From NCBI GenBank assembly GCA_002296225.1, contig DBHR01000074.1, forward strand, positions 1 through 7,988: a stretch of 7,988 bases of DNA, read 5' to 3'. A model generated the notes under the pieces. That model did no database searches. It had not been told where the DNA came from and saw only the letters and a list, made by a program, of their open reading frames with translations. A program made the position numbers and the translations under genes. Below are positions 1-7,348 of the stretch, piece after piece (within the stretch, counting starts at the first letter, position 1; each line of letters begins with the position of its first letter). Origin of the DNA: Acidobacteria bacterium UBA823 (GTDB lineage: Bacteria; Acidobacteriota; Vicinamibacteria; Vicinamibacterales; UBA823).

Positions 1-1493
1 CCGCTCAGCCAGACGACGAAGGGCACGACCGTGTCTCGATGCCGTACCAGTGTGCCAATATTTCCATTGCTCAGGCTGATAGGTACAGCCGCAACCACAA
101 TACAGCTCACCAAGAGCAAAGTGACCAGCGGATCTCGCCTGAAACCGGCGACAACACCCACCATGGCTAACGGTACCATCAGATACCAAACGACCTGTTG
201 GGGCACTAGGATGAGTTCACTCCACGACACGACGTCCCAAGGCAGCGGCACCACCAGAAACGCGACCGCACCACGAACGACGTATCGCGTGAGGTCCTCT
301 GGAGTCAGCGCCGAAACGACTGCTTTATAACCTCTCCTGAGGCTGGTTTCTGAATAGGACGAGTCGTCCAGCAGCTTTAATGCATGCCCGCGTGTATTGG
401 CGTGTCCCAGATGCACGTGTGCGGCTGTTCTGAGGCTATCCGTGACAAACGTTCGCACAGACCCACCAAGAATCGGACTCGTCACCCGGTCCAGCATGTC
501 TGGCCTGCGACTCGTGGCGAACAGCCCCGCAGCGAGACAGACCAGCGTGGCAACGACAAGCCACTTCTTCAGTGTCAGTAACCTGACCAGCAGCCCACCT
601 GCGAGACCGGCGGCCATGATCTCGACCGCACCCCCTCGGACCGTGGCGAGCACTCCCATAGCGGCCACGAGACCTGCGACAGCAAGGAACCGCATCCGGG
701 CGCGACCCCTTACGATCTTGATCGCCGCAACGAATGCCACCGTTCCAACGAACAGGTGAAACGATTCTTTCATGGCCGAGATAGACCACGCGAACAGGGT
801 CGGTAGAAAGAGCAACAGCGTCAAGCCGACAAACGCCGCACCCGGGGCATATGCCGTCCGTACCAGGCGGTACAGTGCCACCGAGGCAGTCAGAAACAGG
901 AGGATGTTGAACAGGTGGACGCCGAAGGGCGCCGGGCCAAGAAGATACTGGAGATAAGCGATCACGTAGAGATAGCCCGTCCATGCGTAGTCGATAAAGG
1001 CCAGCCGAAAATAGCGCTCCCCGATTGGAACATCCAGCCATGTATTGCGAAGCCACCACGCTCGTTGCTTCAGAGCCTGCCCGTCGCCGTCAAAGAAGAA
1101 GCTCGTCAAAGGAGCATCAGACACGGACTGATCCGCCAGAAGTCTGCTCTCGGGCGCATACGAGAAAACCAGGAACAGTCCGATGACAGCGAGAAGCCTC
1201 AAGCCCAGTGCTACCGCAAGCACGCTGAGAAGCCACCGCCGCTCGCGATCCGGCAGTCCGCTGCCAGCCCAGACAAAGAGCCCAACGAATCCCGCACCAC
1301 ACCACACACTCACCGGGGAGAGTGTGTAGAGGAATCCGCCTAGGACTGCGAACGCTGTCGCCAGCAGGAACAGGCGCCACGGGACACCCAGCGGCCAGCG
1401 TCCGGCTGTCAGTCCCATCGCACCCGCTCCCCCGAAAGGAAACGCACCTGCCGAGGTTCGCCCCGCACTCCGGAAGAGGTCCCGCTCGGTCAT
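1..1493 (-). CDS. Polytopic membrane protein of a glycan cluster, C-terminus cut by left edge
   Basis: I translated this frame by hand: it is open for 497 codons from ATG at 1493 to the left edge with no stop. It is strongly hydrophobic, with likely membrane segments near residues 40-60, 63-78, 88-110, 172-186, 190-212, 218-236, 246-260, 268-325 (two or more), 405-420, 432-450 and 456-472. A loop after the third segment (about 111-165) carries FFFDGDGQ, an acidic motif placed like the first external acidic loop of GT-C transferases. Further on are a WSISAMKES motif (236-244) and a final NIGTLVRHRDTVVPF (478-492). These resemble unnamed membrane proteins of polysaccharide clusters; no specific function can be assigned. 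A GT-C transferase or a polymerase are both possible. The start is uncertain: an in-frame ATG at 1418 (codon 26) has a better Shine-Dalgarno, and the frame is open upstream to 1571. The gene follows the GT4 gene after 163 bases. Confidence 0.8.
   Translation of the reverse strand, partial: MTERDLFRSAGRTSAGAFPFGGAGAMGLTAGRWPLGVPWRLFLLATAFAVLGGFLYTLSPVSVWCGAGFVGLFVWAGSGLPDRERRWLLSVLAVALGLRLLAVIGLFLVFSYAPESRLLADQSVSDAPLTSFFFDGDGQALKQRAWWLRNTWLDVPIGERYFRLAFIDYAWTGYLYVIAYLQYLLGPAPFGVHLFNILLFLTASVALYRLVRTAYAPGAAFVGLTLLLFLPTLFAWSISAMKESFHLFVGTVAFVAAIKIVRGRARMRFLAVAGLVAAMGVLATVRGGAVEIMAAGLAGGLLVRLLTLKKWLVVATLVCLAAGLFATSRRPDMLDRVTSPILGGSVRTFVTDSLRTAAHVHLGHANTRGHALKLLDDSSYSETSLRRGYKAVVSALTPEDLTRYVVRGAVAFLVVPLPWDVVSWSELILVPQQVVWYLMVPLAMVGVVAGFRRDPLVTLLLVSCIVVAAVPISLSNGNIGTLVRHRDTVVPFVVWLS
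1427..1433 (-). promoter_or_regulatory. Shine-Dalgarno candidate for an alternative internal start
   Basis: On the minus strand this reads GGGGGAG and lies 8 bases before an in-frame ATG at 1418-1416. The outer ATG at 1493 has only a weak GAG six bases ahead of it. If this site decides initiation, the membrane protein loses its first 25 glycine- and alanine-rich residues and begins MGLTAGRWPLG, shortly before its first membrane segment. This is a motif observation only. Confidence 0.4.
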
Positions 1494-1656
1494 GATTGTC
1501 TCAGCTGTGTCGCCAACTCGACGCGTCAAGCGAGGGCCAACGGCTCGGGGCCGGCCGGTGAAACCCGCAACTCAGACACGCCAAGAGCACTCTGGTCAAC
1601 GATGTCTCCGACAGCGGCCTAGTCGTTCAGCACATCCGCTCGGTCGGAGCGAAGCG
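1494..1656. other. Intergenic gap with GC-rich dyads, possible internal control point
   Basis: This is the longest non-coding stretch in the window. It contains a perfect 5-bp hairpin with a 5-base loop (1637-1651), just after the GT4 stop codon. It also holds a near-perfect 14-base dyad, ctcgacgcgtcaag (1517-1530), whose core GACGCGTC is palindromic, and an 8-base palindrome CCGGCCGG (1551-1558). No T-run follows any of them on the minus strand, so an intrinsic terminator is not supported. I found no convincing -35/-10 pair for the downstream gene. It may be a processing, attenuation or operator region, or simply a spacer. Confidence 0.4.
1637..1651 (-). other. Small hairpin just downstream of the GT4 stop codon
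   Basis: The minus strand reads CGCTC-CGACC-GAGCG: a perfect 5-bp stem with a 5-base loop, starting 5 bases after the TAA at 1659-1657. There is no U-tract, so it does not meet the pattern of a Rho-independent terminator. It could slow RNA decay or be chance in GC-rich DNA. Confidence 0.25.
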
Positions 1657-2787
1657 TTAGGAACTCCCGCCTCCCAAGGATTCGATAAGGTCATAGTACC
1701 GGGGTCCGATTCTTTCATGAGAATAGGGCTCGGCTAGAGCCTGAGCTCGCTTCGCGAGGGTCTTTCGCAGATCCAGAGTCTCAGCCAGTGCCGTGATGGC
1801 GCGTCCAAGAGCGTCAGCATCTCCTTCCGGGAAGAACAAGGTCGCACGACTGTTGGGGTCGACCTCCTTGTTGGCGGGAACATCACTCGCGATAACGGGC
1901 AGGCCCGCAGCTAACGCCTCCACATACGCCAGAGAAAGTCCCTCGTGCACGCTGGGAAAGACGAAGGCGTCCGCCTCCAGAAGGTGAGGGACAACATCGA
2001 GGACGGTGCCTCGGAATCTCACGCGGGACTCTATCCCGTTATCGCGCACCTCTCGTTCCAACGAAGTCGACAGTGGTCCCTTTCCGAACAGGTCCACCGA
2101 TACGTCAAGGCTGTCGGGCACGACGCGCAAGGCTCGAAACAGCGTCGACAGTCCCTTTTGCAGAACATGACGCCCGACGTGAATCAGACGCAGGGTCCCG
2201 GTCCGTTCGGCACGCTCTGATTTCTCCGCGGGAAATCTGGACAGATCCACCGAGTTGGGGATGACATCGCATCTCACCGGATCAATGCCCAACGCGCAAC
2301 AGTAGGACTTCCGGACAGACCTCGACACGGCGATGAACCGGCAGGCGTAGCCGCTCGTCCCCCGGTCGAACTTTCTGGATATCCTCAAAGCGACTCGCGC
2401 ACGTAGCGAGTGGGCTAAGAGGTTAGGCGCATCGTAAGGGGCATTCTGCCAGGTCGATATGACCGGTATGCCTAGCCTCTTCGCCGCCGTTCGACCAAGG
2501 ATATCTGAAGGAATCAGCTGCGTGGAAATCAGGTCCGGCTTCCACTTCTTCGCGGCTTTCAGAAGAGGTCGAAGAGCGAAAGGGAGCAGGAAGAACCTGC
2601 GCAGAAGCCCGAGAGAAACGACACCGATCCCGCGGCCGGTGAAGTCCGCCGCCAAATCGTCGTCATCGTACAGGCTCACGACCCTTTGCTCCATGCCGCG
2701 ACCGGCCAGATAGGCCGCCGTCTGCAGGAGATTACGCTCGGCGCCGCCCGCACCTAACGAGTCGATGACATGAAGGATTCGGGTCAT
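1657..2787 (-). CDS. GT-B glycosyltransferase, family 4 type
   Basis: This predicted soluble or membrane-associated retaining glycosyltransferase would use a nucleotide-sugar donor in the cytoplasm. From ATG 2787 it has 376 residues, a normal GT4 length. The N-terminal acceptor domain starts with a hydrophobic strand and the glycine-rich GAGGAER (12-18). The linker region carries FIAVSRSVRK (about 151-160) and VIPNSVDLSRF (175-185). The C-terminal donor domain has HVGR....KG (203-212) and ends with the EX7E motif in HEGLSLAYVEA (E282 and E290), followed by GLPVIASDVP, as expected for nucleotide-sugar binding. A TTG at 2793 is an in-frame alternative that adds two residues; I chose ATG because it starts MTRILHVID, usual for the family. 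The gene starts 12 bases after the stop of the upstream GT39-like gene, so it is probably co-translated. Sugar specificity cannot be read from the sequence. Confidence 0.93.
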   Translation of the reverse strand: MTRILHVIDSLGAGGAERNLLQTAAYLAGRGMEQRVVSLYDDDDLAADFTGRGIGVVSLGLLRRFFLLPFALRPLLKAAKKWKPDLISTQLIPSDILGRTAAKRLGIPVISTWQNAPYDAPNLLAHSLRARVALRISRKFDRGTSGYACRFIAVSRSVRKSYCCALGIDPVRCDVIPNSVDLSRFPAEKSERAERTGTLRLIHVGRHVLQKGLSTLFRALRVVPDSLDVSVDLFGKGPLSTSLEREVRDNGIESRVRFRGTVLDVVPHLLEADAFVFPSVHEGLSLAYVEALAAGLPVIASDVPANKEVDPNSRATLFFPEGDADALGRAITALAETLDLRKTLAKRAQALAEPYSHERIGPRYYDLIESLGGGSS

Positions 2788-2799
2788 TCTCAAGTTGAC

Positions 2800-4584
2800 C
2801 TAACCCGAGGAATTCTGCTCAATATGCCGAATGACAGCCTCTACAGCAAATACCTGAAGTTCCTGAGGGACGCTCATGTCACGTTCGGACCGACATATCA
2901 CGGCTGGCCAGTAACACCCCACCGGCTGTGAAACCGTGAACTCCGGCTGCACTTGACCGTTTTCTGTGGCCGCCACTAATTCGTTATCGTAGGGAGGAAC
3001 GACAGCGGGTTGCCGTGAGTGCCTGACGAAGTAGCGATAGCCTTCTTCATACACCTGTTTGAGCTTGCCCAGCGAGATGCGATGCCGCCCCCGGTCAACC
3101 TCAGACGCTCGAAGGGAGTAAAAGTGATCAATCGCATTGGACCGGCCCACATAAACGCGAGCAACATACATGCGATCGCTGAGGTGCCTCACTCCCGCGT
3201 TGCGGCTCATGTAATCAATCGCCGCACGATAGTTGCTTCGGATAGCCAGAATTTCTCGAATGCACCCCGCTTCCAGCGAAACGACAAGTGCCACGATGGC
3301 AGCCCCAACGCCGACCCTTAGCACCCGAGCTCTTGCCTCACCCCCTACAAGGATGTCTACGATCCAAACTGCCCCGCGCGAGGCCAGCAGGCACATTGCC
3401 GGCACCACCAGCACCACATGGCGCGCCCCGCCTCCTCCGTTCACCGTCTGGAAACCCATTACGCTACCAACCGCCATCAACGAGAATATGGTTGTCGGTA
3501 CCACGAACAACGCCGCGACCCATACCCACCCTGCCGTGACGGTCCGCTGTGCGTTTCTCACGAGTAGGACCAGCCCAGCCGCGGCCAGGATGAACACGAT
3601 CCCGCCTTCATGCGTATAGAGGAATTTCACGTAGAAAAGCGGCTCAAGAAACGCATTCGTCACAAATTCGGCATCGGACACGAACGGCCAAAACAAGCCC
3701 TCGAAGTAGGTCTCGAACACCTCGGCGGTTGGTCTGCGGAGTGCCGCCGCCCATGCAGGATTGCTCAGAAGTAGCCACCTGCCAACGCGAAACACAACCT
3801 CCCACAAGAGAAGCGGGAGTGCCATCACCACGGCCAGGGCACCCATCGTCGAAGCGGCTCGAACGAAACCCTCCCGGCGCGCTCGCGTGGCGAGACGGAC
3901 GGCTTCGCTACAGAAAAGCATGATCGGCAACCAAAAGACCCCGGTGTGAACCGTAAACGCCAAGCCCACCAGGCTGCCGCTCGCCAAACGCCATCGCGTG
4001 CTCGACCTGGTTGACGTGTTCAGCGCCTTTAGATAGACCAACGTCGCCAACCACACGAGTGCCGCGGCCGCAACGTGCGGATAGGCTGAGCGCGAAAACG
4101 CTATGTGCAAGGGCGAAATGGCTAGCAAGAAGGCCGGCAGGAGCGCTGTGTTCCACCGATCGAAGACGGCACCTCCAACTAAATAGGTCAGCCCAACCGT
4201 CAACGTTCCAAAAAACGCCGACAAATACAGCAACGTGTAATCATGGAAGCCCAGCACCAAAGAGGCCAAATAGCCAAGAAGGAGAAACGTCGGTCTCTCA
4301 CTCAGGGTGGTATGCCCACCATGGACTTCGAAGTACGATGCCAGCCCCCCGTCAAGGTTTCCCTGTATACGCCCGAGAGCATACGAGCCCAGAGCCACGT
4401 AGCTCTTGACACCATCCGCATAGTAACCCTCATCGATTGCCAGCAACCCACGCTCTTCAAGATGGGAGAAGCGAAGGAATGCCGCTAGGACCAGTACGAG
4501 CGCCAGCACAGCTACGCGACCGTACTGCGCAAGACATTGTCCGTTGTCGCTGATCGGCTGAGCGTCACGCGTCGGCTCAGTCAC
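2800..4584 (-). CDS. GT39/ArnT-like membrane glycosyltransferase, paralog B
   Basis: This 594-residue polytopic protein resembles the ArnT/PMT superfamily, which moves a sugar from a polyprenyl-phosphate carrier to an acceptor on the outer face of the membrane. The first membrane segment (about 24-39) is followed by an external loop with the acidic motif AIDEGYY (D51, E52), then HGGHTTLSERPTF (88-100). Many hydrophobic segments fill 100-445, including SPLHIAFSRSAYPH (157-170). A soluble C-terminal part (about 450-594) holds VARVYVGRSNAIDH (474-487), DRGRHRISLGKL and GYRYFVR. It matches the upstream gene end to end and is a tandem duplicate. Two residues differ from that copy at positions that matter in ArnT: R97 replaces the KP-motif lysine and H170 replaces an aspartate. 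It starts at GTG, within GTGACTGA, overlapping the upstream stop by 8 bases, which suggests coupled translation. It could have changed specificity or be less active. Confidence 0.86.
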   Translation of the reverse strand: MTEPTRDAQPISDNGQCLAQYGRVAVLALVLVLAAFLRFSHLEERGLLAIDEGYYADGVKSYVALGSYALGRIQGNLDGGLASYFEVHGGHTTLSERPTFLLLGYLASLVLGFHDYTLLYLSAFFGTLTVGLTYLVGGAVFDRWNTALLPAFLLAISPLHIAFSRSAYPHVAAAALVWLATLVYLKALNTSTRSSTRWRLASGSLVGLAFTVHTGVFWLPIMLFCSEAVRLATRARREGFVRAASTMGALAVVMALPLLLWEVVFRVGRWLLLSNPAWAAALRRPTAEVFETYFEGLFWPFVSDAEFVTNAFLEPLFYVKFLYTHEGGIVFILAAAGLVLLVRNAQRTVTAGWVWVAALFVVPTTIFSLMAVGSVMGFQTVNGGGGARHVVLVVPAMCLLASRGAVWIVDILVGGEARARVLRVGVGAAIVALVVSLEAGCIREILAIRSNYRAAIDYMSRNAGVRHLSDRMYVARVYVGRSNAIDHFYSLRASEVDRGRHRISLGKLKQVYEEGYRYFVRHSRQPAVVPPYDNELVAATENGQVQPEFTVSQPVGCYWPAVICRSERDMSVPQELQVFAVEAVIRHIEQNSSG

Positions 4585-6325
4585 AATATGCCAATGGGTC
4601 GCGCTCCAATCGCTGGATCAGATCCTGCAATAGATAGACCCGCAAGTAGTGGGGAACGTGTGCGTCCCGTTCAGAGTGTCTAATCTCCGCCGGCCAATAG
4701 CTGCCCTGCGGATGAAACAGCTCATAAAGGGGCTGCACAGGATGGCGACAAGCTGTCTCTGGCAACAGATACGATCCACCGGTCAGTCGTACGAGCTCAT
4801 TGGCATAAAAATGGCCCGGCGTGCGAACGAAGTAGCGGTAACCTCTTGCGTAGGCATCTTGAAGTTTGGGAAGCGAGATGTGACGATATCCTCGATCCGA
4901 ATCGGATACTCGCAGCGAGACATAGTGGTCAATCGCATTTTGCCGGCCTACGTATACCCTCGCTACCAACATGGAATCCGTGATGTGCTTAGTTCCCCCG
5001 CGCTGTGCGATGTAGTCCACCACTCTCGGATAGGCCGACCGAATCTTAAGAACTTCGGCGAGGTACGGTGCCTGCCACAGCGCTACTGCCACCGTGAGCG
5101 TGGCGGCCGCCACAGTTTGAACCTTCGGTGTCCACGTCCTCATGGTTCCCTGCACCACCTCGACAAGAGCAAGCGCCACAAGCAACACAAACGTGGGCAT
5201 CGCTATCAAGAGAAACCTCGGAGCAGCATGTTGCGGGTAGTAGAAAAGAAGAGAATTTAAGGTTAACGGGATTAGCAACAGGAGGGCGACCAGCAACACC
5301 TGCGGCGGTCGTGCTCCCTTGAACCATTTCAGGCCGGCAAATGCCGCTCCGGCCATGGCAAGTCCGAAGATAACCCACCCCTCGTGAGCACCGAGCAGAG
5401 TGAAATAGTAGGTGTACTCTGGAGACGGAGGATTCACGACAGGCATGACAGGCGCACTGACGTCGATGATCGCACGAAGGCCGGTATATTCAAGGAAGGT
5501 CTCAAACTGGCCCTGGCCGGTCCCGCGCGCGAGGGCAGTGGACCAAGATGGATTCGAAAAGACTAAGAACTGCATTCCGCGCGTTGTGACCTCCCACAAC
5601 ACCGTTGGCACGGCAGCCAGCCACGCAAACATGAAGACCGCTTTGAACCGTCGCTTCGCCGAGCCCAAGGCAGCCCCTCGCCAGCTTCGCCAGAGTTCCA
5701 GAAAAAGAAACGGCAGTGGCAGCCAAAGTAGGCTCGGATGAATCGTGAAGACCAGACCAACTAGCAGTGCCGACCCCGGCAGGTATCGCCGATACCGGTG
5801 TGGGTCAGTCCAAAACCGTAGATAAATCCACGTCGCGAGCCACGCGACCGCCGCGGCCGTGACATCTGCAAACGCCGAGCGCGAATAGGCCACGTGCAAC
5901 GGCGACACCGCCAACAGCAACGCACCGGCGAGCCCGACCTCCGCGCGTCCGGACACTAATTTGCCGACCTGGTAGACACAGAAAACGGTCAGCACACCAA
6001 AGAGAGCAGAGACGGCGATGAGCGTATAGTCATGAACGCCGAGCACAAGGGACGCCAGAAACCCAAGGACTATGAACGTCGGCTTGTCGCTCAGGATCGG
6101 GTTGCCCCCGTGCTGGGTAAAATAGGCAACGAGACCCTCTTGCCCGCCTCCCGTAAGGTAGTCCCGCAGATAGGCGAATACTGCTGAGTACGTCTTGACG
6201 CCCCCGGCATAGAAGCCCTCGTCATCGGTGAACAGTCCGCGTTCCGTCACTGCCCAACCGCGCAGCATCGCCGCGACTGCCAGTGTGCCCAGCAGGACGT
6301 ATCTCTCCAAACGCGAACCCGACAT
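4577..6325 (-). CDS. GT39/ArnT-like membrane glycosyltransferase, paralog A
   Basis: This 582-residue polytopic protein of ArnT/PMT type is expected to transfer a lipid-carried sugar on the outer membrane face. After the first membrane segment comes FTDDEGFYAGG (D34, D35, E36), matching the acidic external-loop motif of GT-C enzymes. HGGNPILSDKPTF (72-84) contains the (D/E)KP motif, and SPLHVAYSRSAFAD (141-154) ends in the aspartate expected in this family. The middle is a run of hydrophobic segments. The C-terminal soluble part (about 430-582) contains VARVYVGRQNAIDH, ISLPKL and GYRYFVR, shared with paralog B. Because A keeps the family residues that B lacks, A looks like the canonical active copy. 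The start is uncertain: TTG at 6337 and GTG at 6331 are in frame, and an AAGGTGAT stretch at 6341-6348 could serve the TTG. The donor sugar is unknown; no carrier-sugar synthase lies in the window. Confidence 0.88.
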   Translation of the reverse strand: MSGSRLERYVLLGTLAVAAMLRGWAVTERGLFTDDEGFYAGGVKTYSAVFAYLRDYLTGGGQEGLVAYFTQHGGNPILSDKPTFIVLGFLASLVLGVHDYTLIAVSALFGVLTVFCVYQVGKLVSGRAEVGLAGALLLAVSPLHVAYSRSAFADVTAAAVAWLATWIYLRFWTDPHRYRRYLPGSALLVGLVFTIHPSLLWLPLPFLFLELWRSWRGAALGSAKRRFKAVFMFAWLAAVPTVLWEVTTRGMQFLVFSNPSWSTALARGTGQGQFETFLEYTGLRAIIDVSAPVMPVVNPPSPEYTYYFTLLGAHEGWVIFGLAMAGAAFAGLKWFKGARPPQVLLVALLLLIPLTLNSLLFYYPQHAAPRFLLIAMPTFVLLVALALVEVVQGTMRTWTPKVQTVAAATLTVAVALWQAPYLAEVLKIRSAYPRVVDYIAQRGGTKHITDSMLVARVYVGRQNAIDHYVSLRVSDSDRGYRHISLPKLQDAYARGYRYFVRTPGHFYANELVRLTGGSYLLPETACRHPVQPLYELFHPQGSYWPAEIRHSERDAHVPHYLRVYLLQDLIQRLERDPLAYCD

Positions 6326-6403
6326 CGACACCTTCAATTGATCACCTTGGCCTCAAGTTAGCCACGCGATCAGTCCGGCTGCGCGAAGTAGGTAAGTCAA
6401 CAG
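6326..6403. other. Short intergenic gap before the GT39-like pair
   Basis: These 78 bases contain no gene. On the minus strand, AAGGTGATC (6340-6348) resembles a Shine-Dalgarno complementary to the 16S 3' end, and AAGGTG occurs again at 6329-6334 just before ATG 6325. The only stem I found is a weak 4-bp TGGC/GCCA. There is no terminator with a T-run, so readthrough from the methyltransferase gene is likely. Confidence 0.4.
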
Positions 6404-7348
6404 TTACACCGCCCTGGCCACCAACATGACCATGTGACCACTCAAGTAATTCAGTGCGCGTAGCGGAAGCCTGAACCAAGGATGCTCCCAGTCTTCGGTG
6501 ACCAAAAAGTCATAGAGCCAGGAGCGCCGCAGGCTACCGTAGGACCCACCGAGCACACCAGCGGAGGGCTGGTCACGTAAACTCTTCGTGTGGTCTAAAC
6601 TCTTCGTGTGGTCCAGATTTTGTCTCGTTAGGCGTCTTGCTGTACTGACCAAGAGCATCCCAACTTCGCCCCAGAGAAAATCCGTTGGTATGCTTTCTTC
6701 AATGGCGAAGCCATTGCGCTCAAAAAAGGGGCGCACCGATCCCACATCGAATGAATACTCGGAGAACAGAAACCCCTCGGGGGTCATCGAATCGAGAGCA
6801 CACTGGTCGCACTTTTGCAGGAGTAGGTTCTTGTCTCTCCGCTGCAATCCGGTCGAAAAGTACATGCGGCGCAAGAAATTCACGTAGGGAACGGTTGCGA
6901 GAAGCACCCCGCCGTTTCTCAGTACGCGACGAGCCTCCCGTAGCGGTCCATCCGGACCTTCTTCGAAGTGTTCAATCACCCCACCGGAGTAGTAACAGTC
7001 GAAAGAGTGGTCGTCGTACGGGAGCGCGACGATGTTACCTTCTTCAATCGGAAGATCCGGGTCGAAGTCCTTGACCCGTCGGATCGTTTCAGCCGAAAAA
7101 TCGACGCCGCGGATGTCATAGCCGAGACGTTTGTATGCGGCCACATACTTGCCGATCCCACAACCGCCTTCGAGGATCTTCCCCGGCGGACGCGGGAAAA
7201 ACTTTCTGAAAAATGGTGCGAGATAGTCTCTGTCCGCGCAGTCGAAGCTCTTCGTCAAATCGTGGACCGAGCCCCATACTCCGGTCCAGGACTCCTGGTC
7301 CTGCCCGGCGAATCCCGTCCCCGTCTGCTTGTACCCTTTGACGATCAT
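6404..7348 (-). CDS. Class I SAM-dependent methyltransferase
   Basis: This 314-residue cytoplasmic enzyme is predicted to methylate a sugar, glycan end or lipid-linked intermediate using S-adenosylmethionine. Motif I is ILEGGCGIGKY (58-68), and the strand 2 acidic residue is D83 in GVDFS. NIVALPYDDHSFDCYYSGGVIEHF (105-128) is the usual motif II and III region of UbiE/Methyltransf_11-like proteins, and the RVLRNGGVLLATVPY segment (141-155) follows. The C-terminal third (about 160-314) is longer than the core fold. It has a CDQC pair (180-183), an exact six-residue repeat DHTKSL (246-257) and a hydrophobic end, GHMVMLVARAV. The ATG start overlaps the TGA of the upstream glycosyltransferase as ATGA, a strong sign of one operon. 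The methyl acceptor cannot be told from the sequence; O-methylation of the glycan is the simplest reading. Confidence 0.93.
   Translation of the reverse strand: MIVKGYKQTGTGFAGQDQESWTGVWGSVHDLTKSFDCADRDYLAPFFRKFFPRPPGKILEGGCGIGKYVAAYKRLGYDIRGVDFSAETIRRVKDFDPDLPIEEGNIVALPYDDHSFDCYYSGGVIEHFEEGPDGPLREARRVLRNGGVLLATVPYVNFLRRMYFSTGLQRRDKNLLLQKCDQCALDSMTPEGFLFSEYSFDVGSVRPFFERNGFAIEESIPTDFLWGEVGMLLVSTARRLTRQNLDHTKSLDHTKSLRDQPSAGVLGGSYGSLRRSWLYDFLVTEDWEHPWFRLPLRALNYLSGHMVMLVARAV
6578..6613 (-). repeat. Perfect 18-bp tandem duplication inside the methyltransferase gene
   Basis: Two identical 18-base units abut at 6578-6595 and 6596-6613 (plus strand taaactcttcgtgtggtc). The unit length is a multiple of three, so the frame is kept and the peptide DHTKSL is doubled. 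It lies in a linker-like, polar region after the catalytic core, where a small insertion should be tolerated. Absence of any mismatch suggests a recent slippage event. Confidence 0.95.

Noticed and set aside
436..1059. A 207-codon open frame on the minus strand
   Set aside because: It lies in another frame of the edge membrane protein gene and its arginine- and glycine-rich composition has no family pattern. The hydrophobic frame through the same DNA is the coding one.
915..1343. A 142-codon open frame on the plus strand
   Set aside because: It is antisense to the membrane protein gene, polar and without a recognisable domain; typical of GC-rich shadow frames.
1565..1585. A sigma-54-like TTGGC...TTGC pattern on the minus strand
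   Set aside because: The spacing between GG and GC is 12 bases instead of the required 10, so it does not fit a -24/-12 promoter.
1637..1651. Intrinsic terminator after the GT4 gene
   Set aside because: The hairpin has a short stem and no U-tract, so I list it only as a hairpin of unknown role.
4649..5260. A 203-codon open frame on the plus strand
   Set aside because: It is antisense to the C-terminal half of paralog A, has no recognisable motif, and the minus frame there encodes motifs shared with paralog B.
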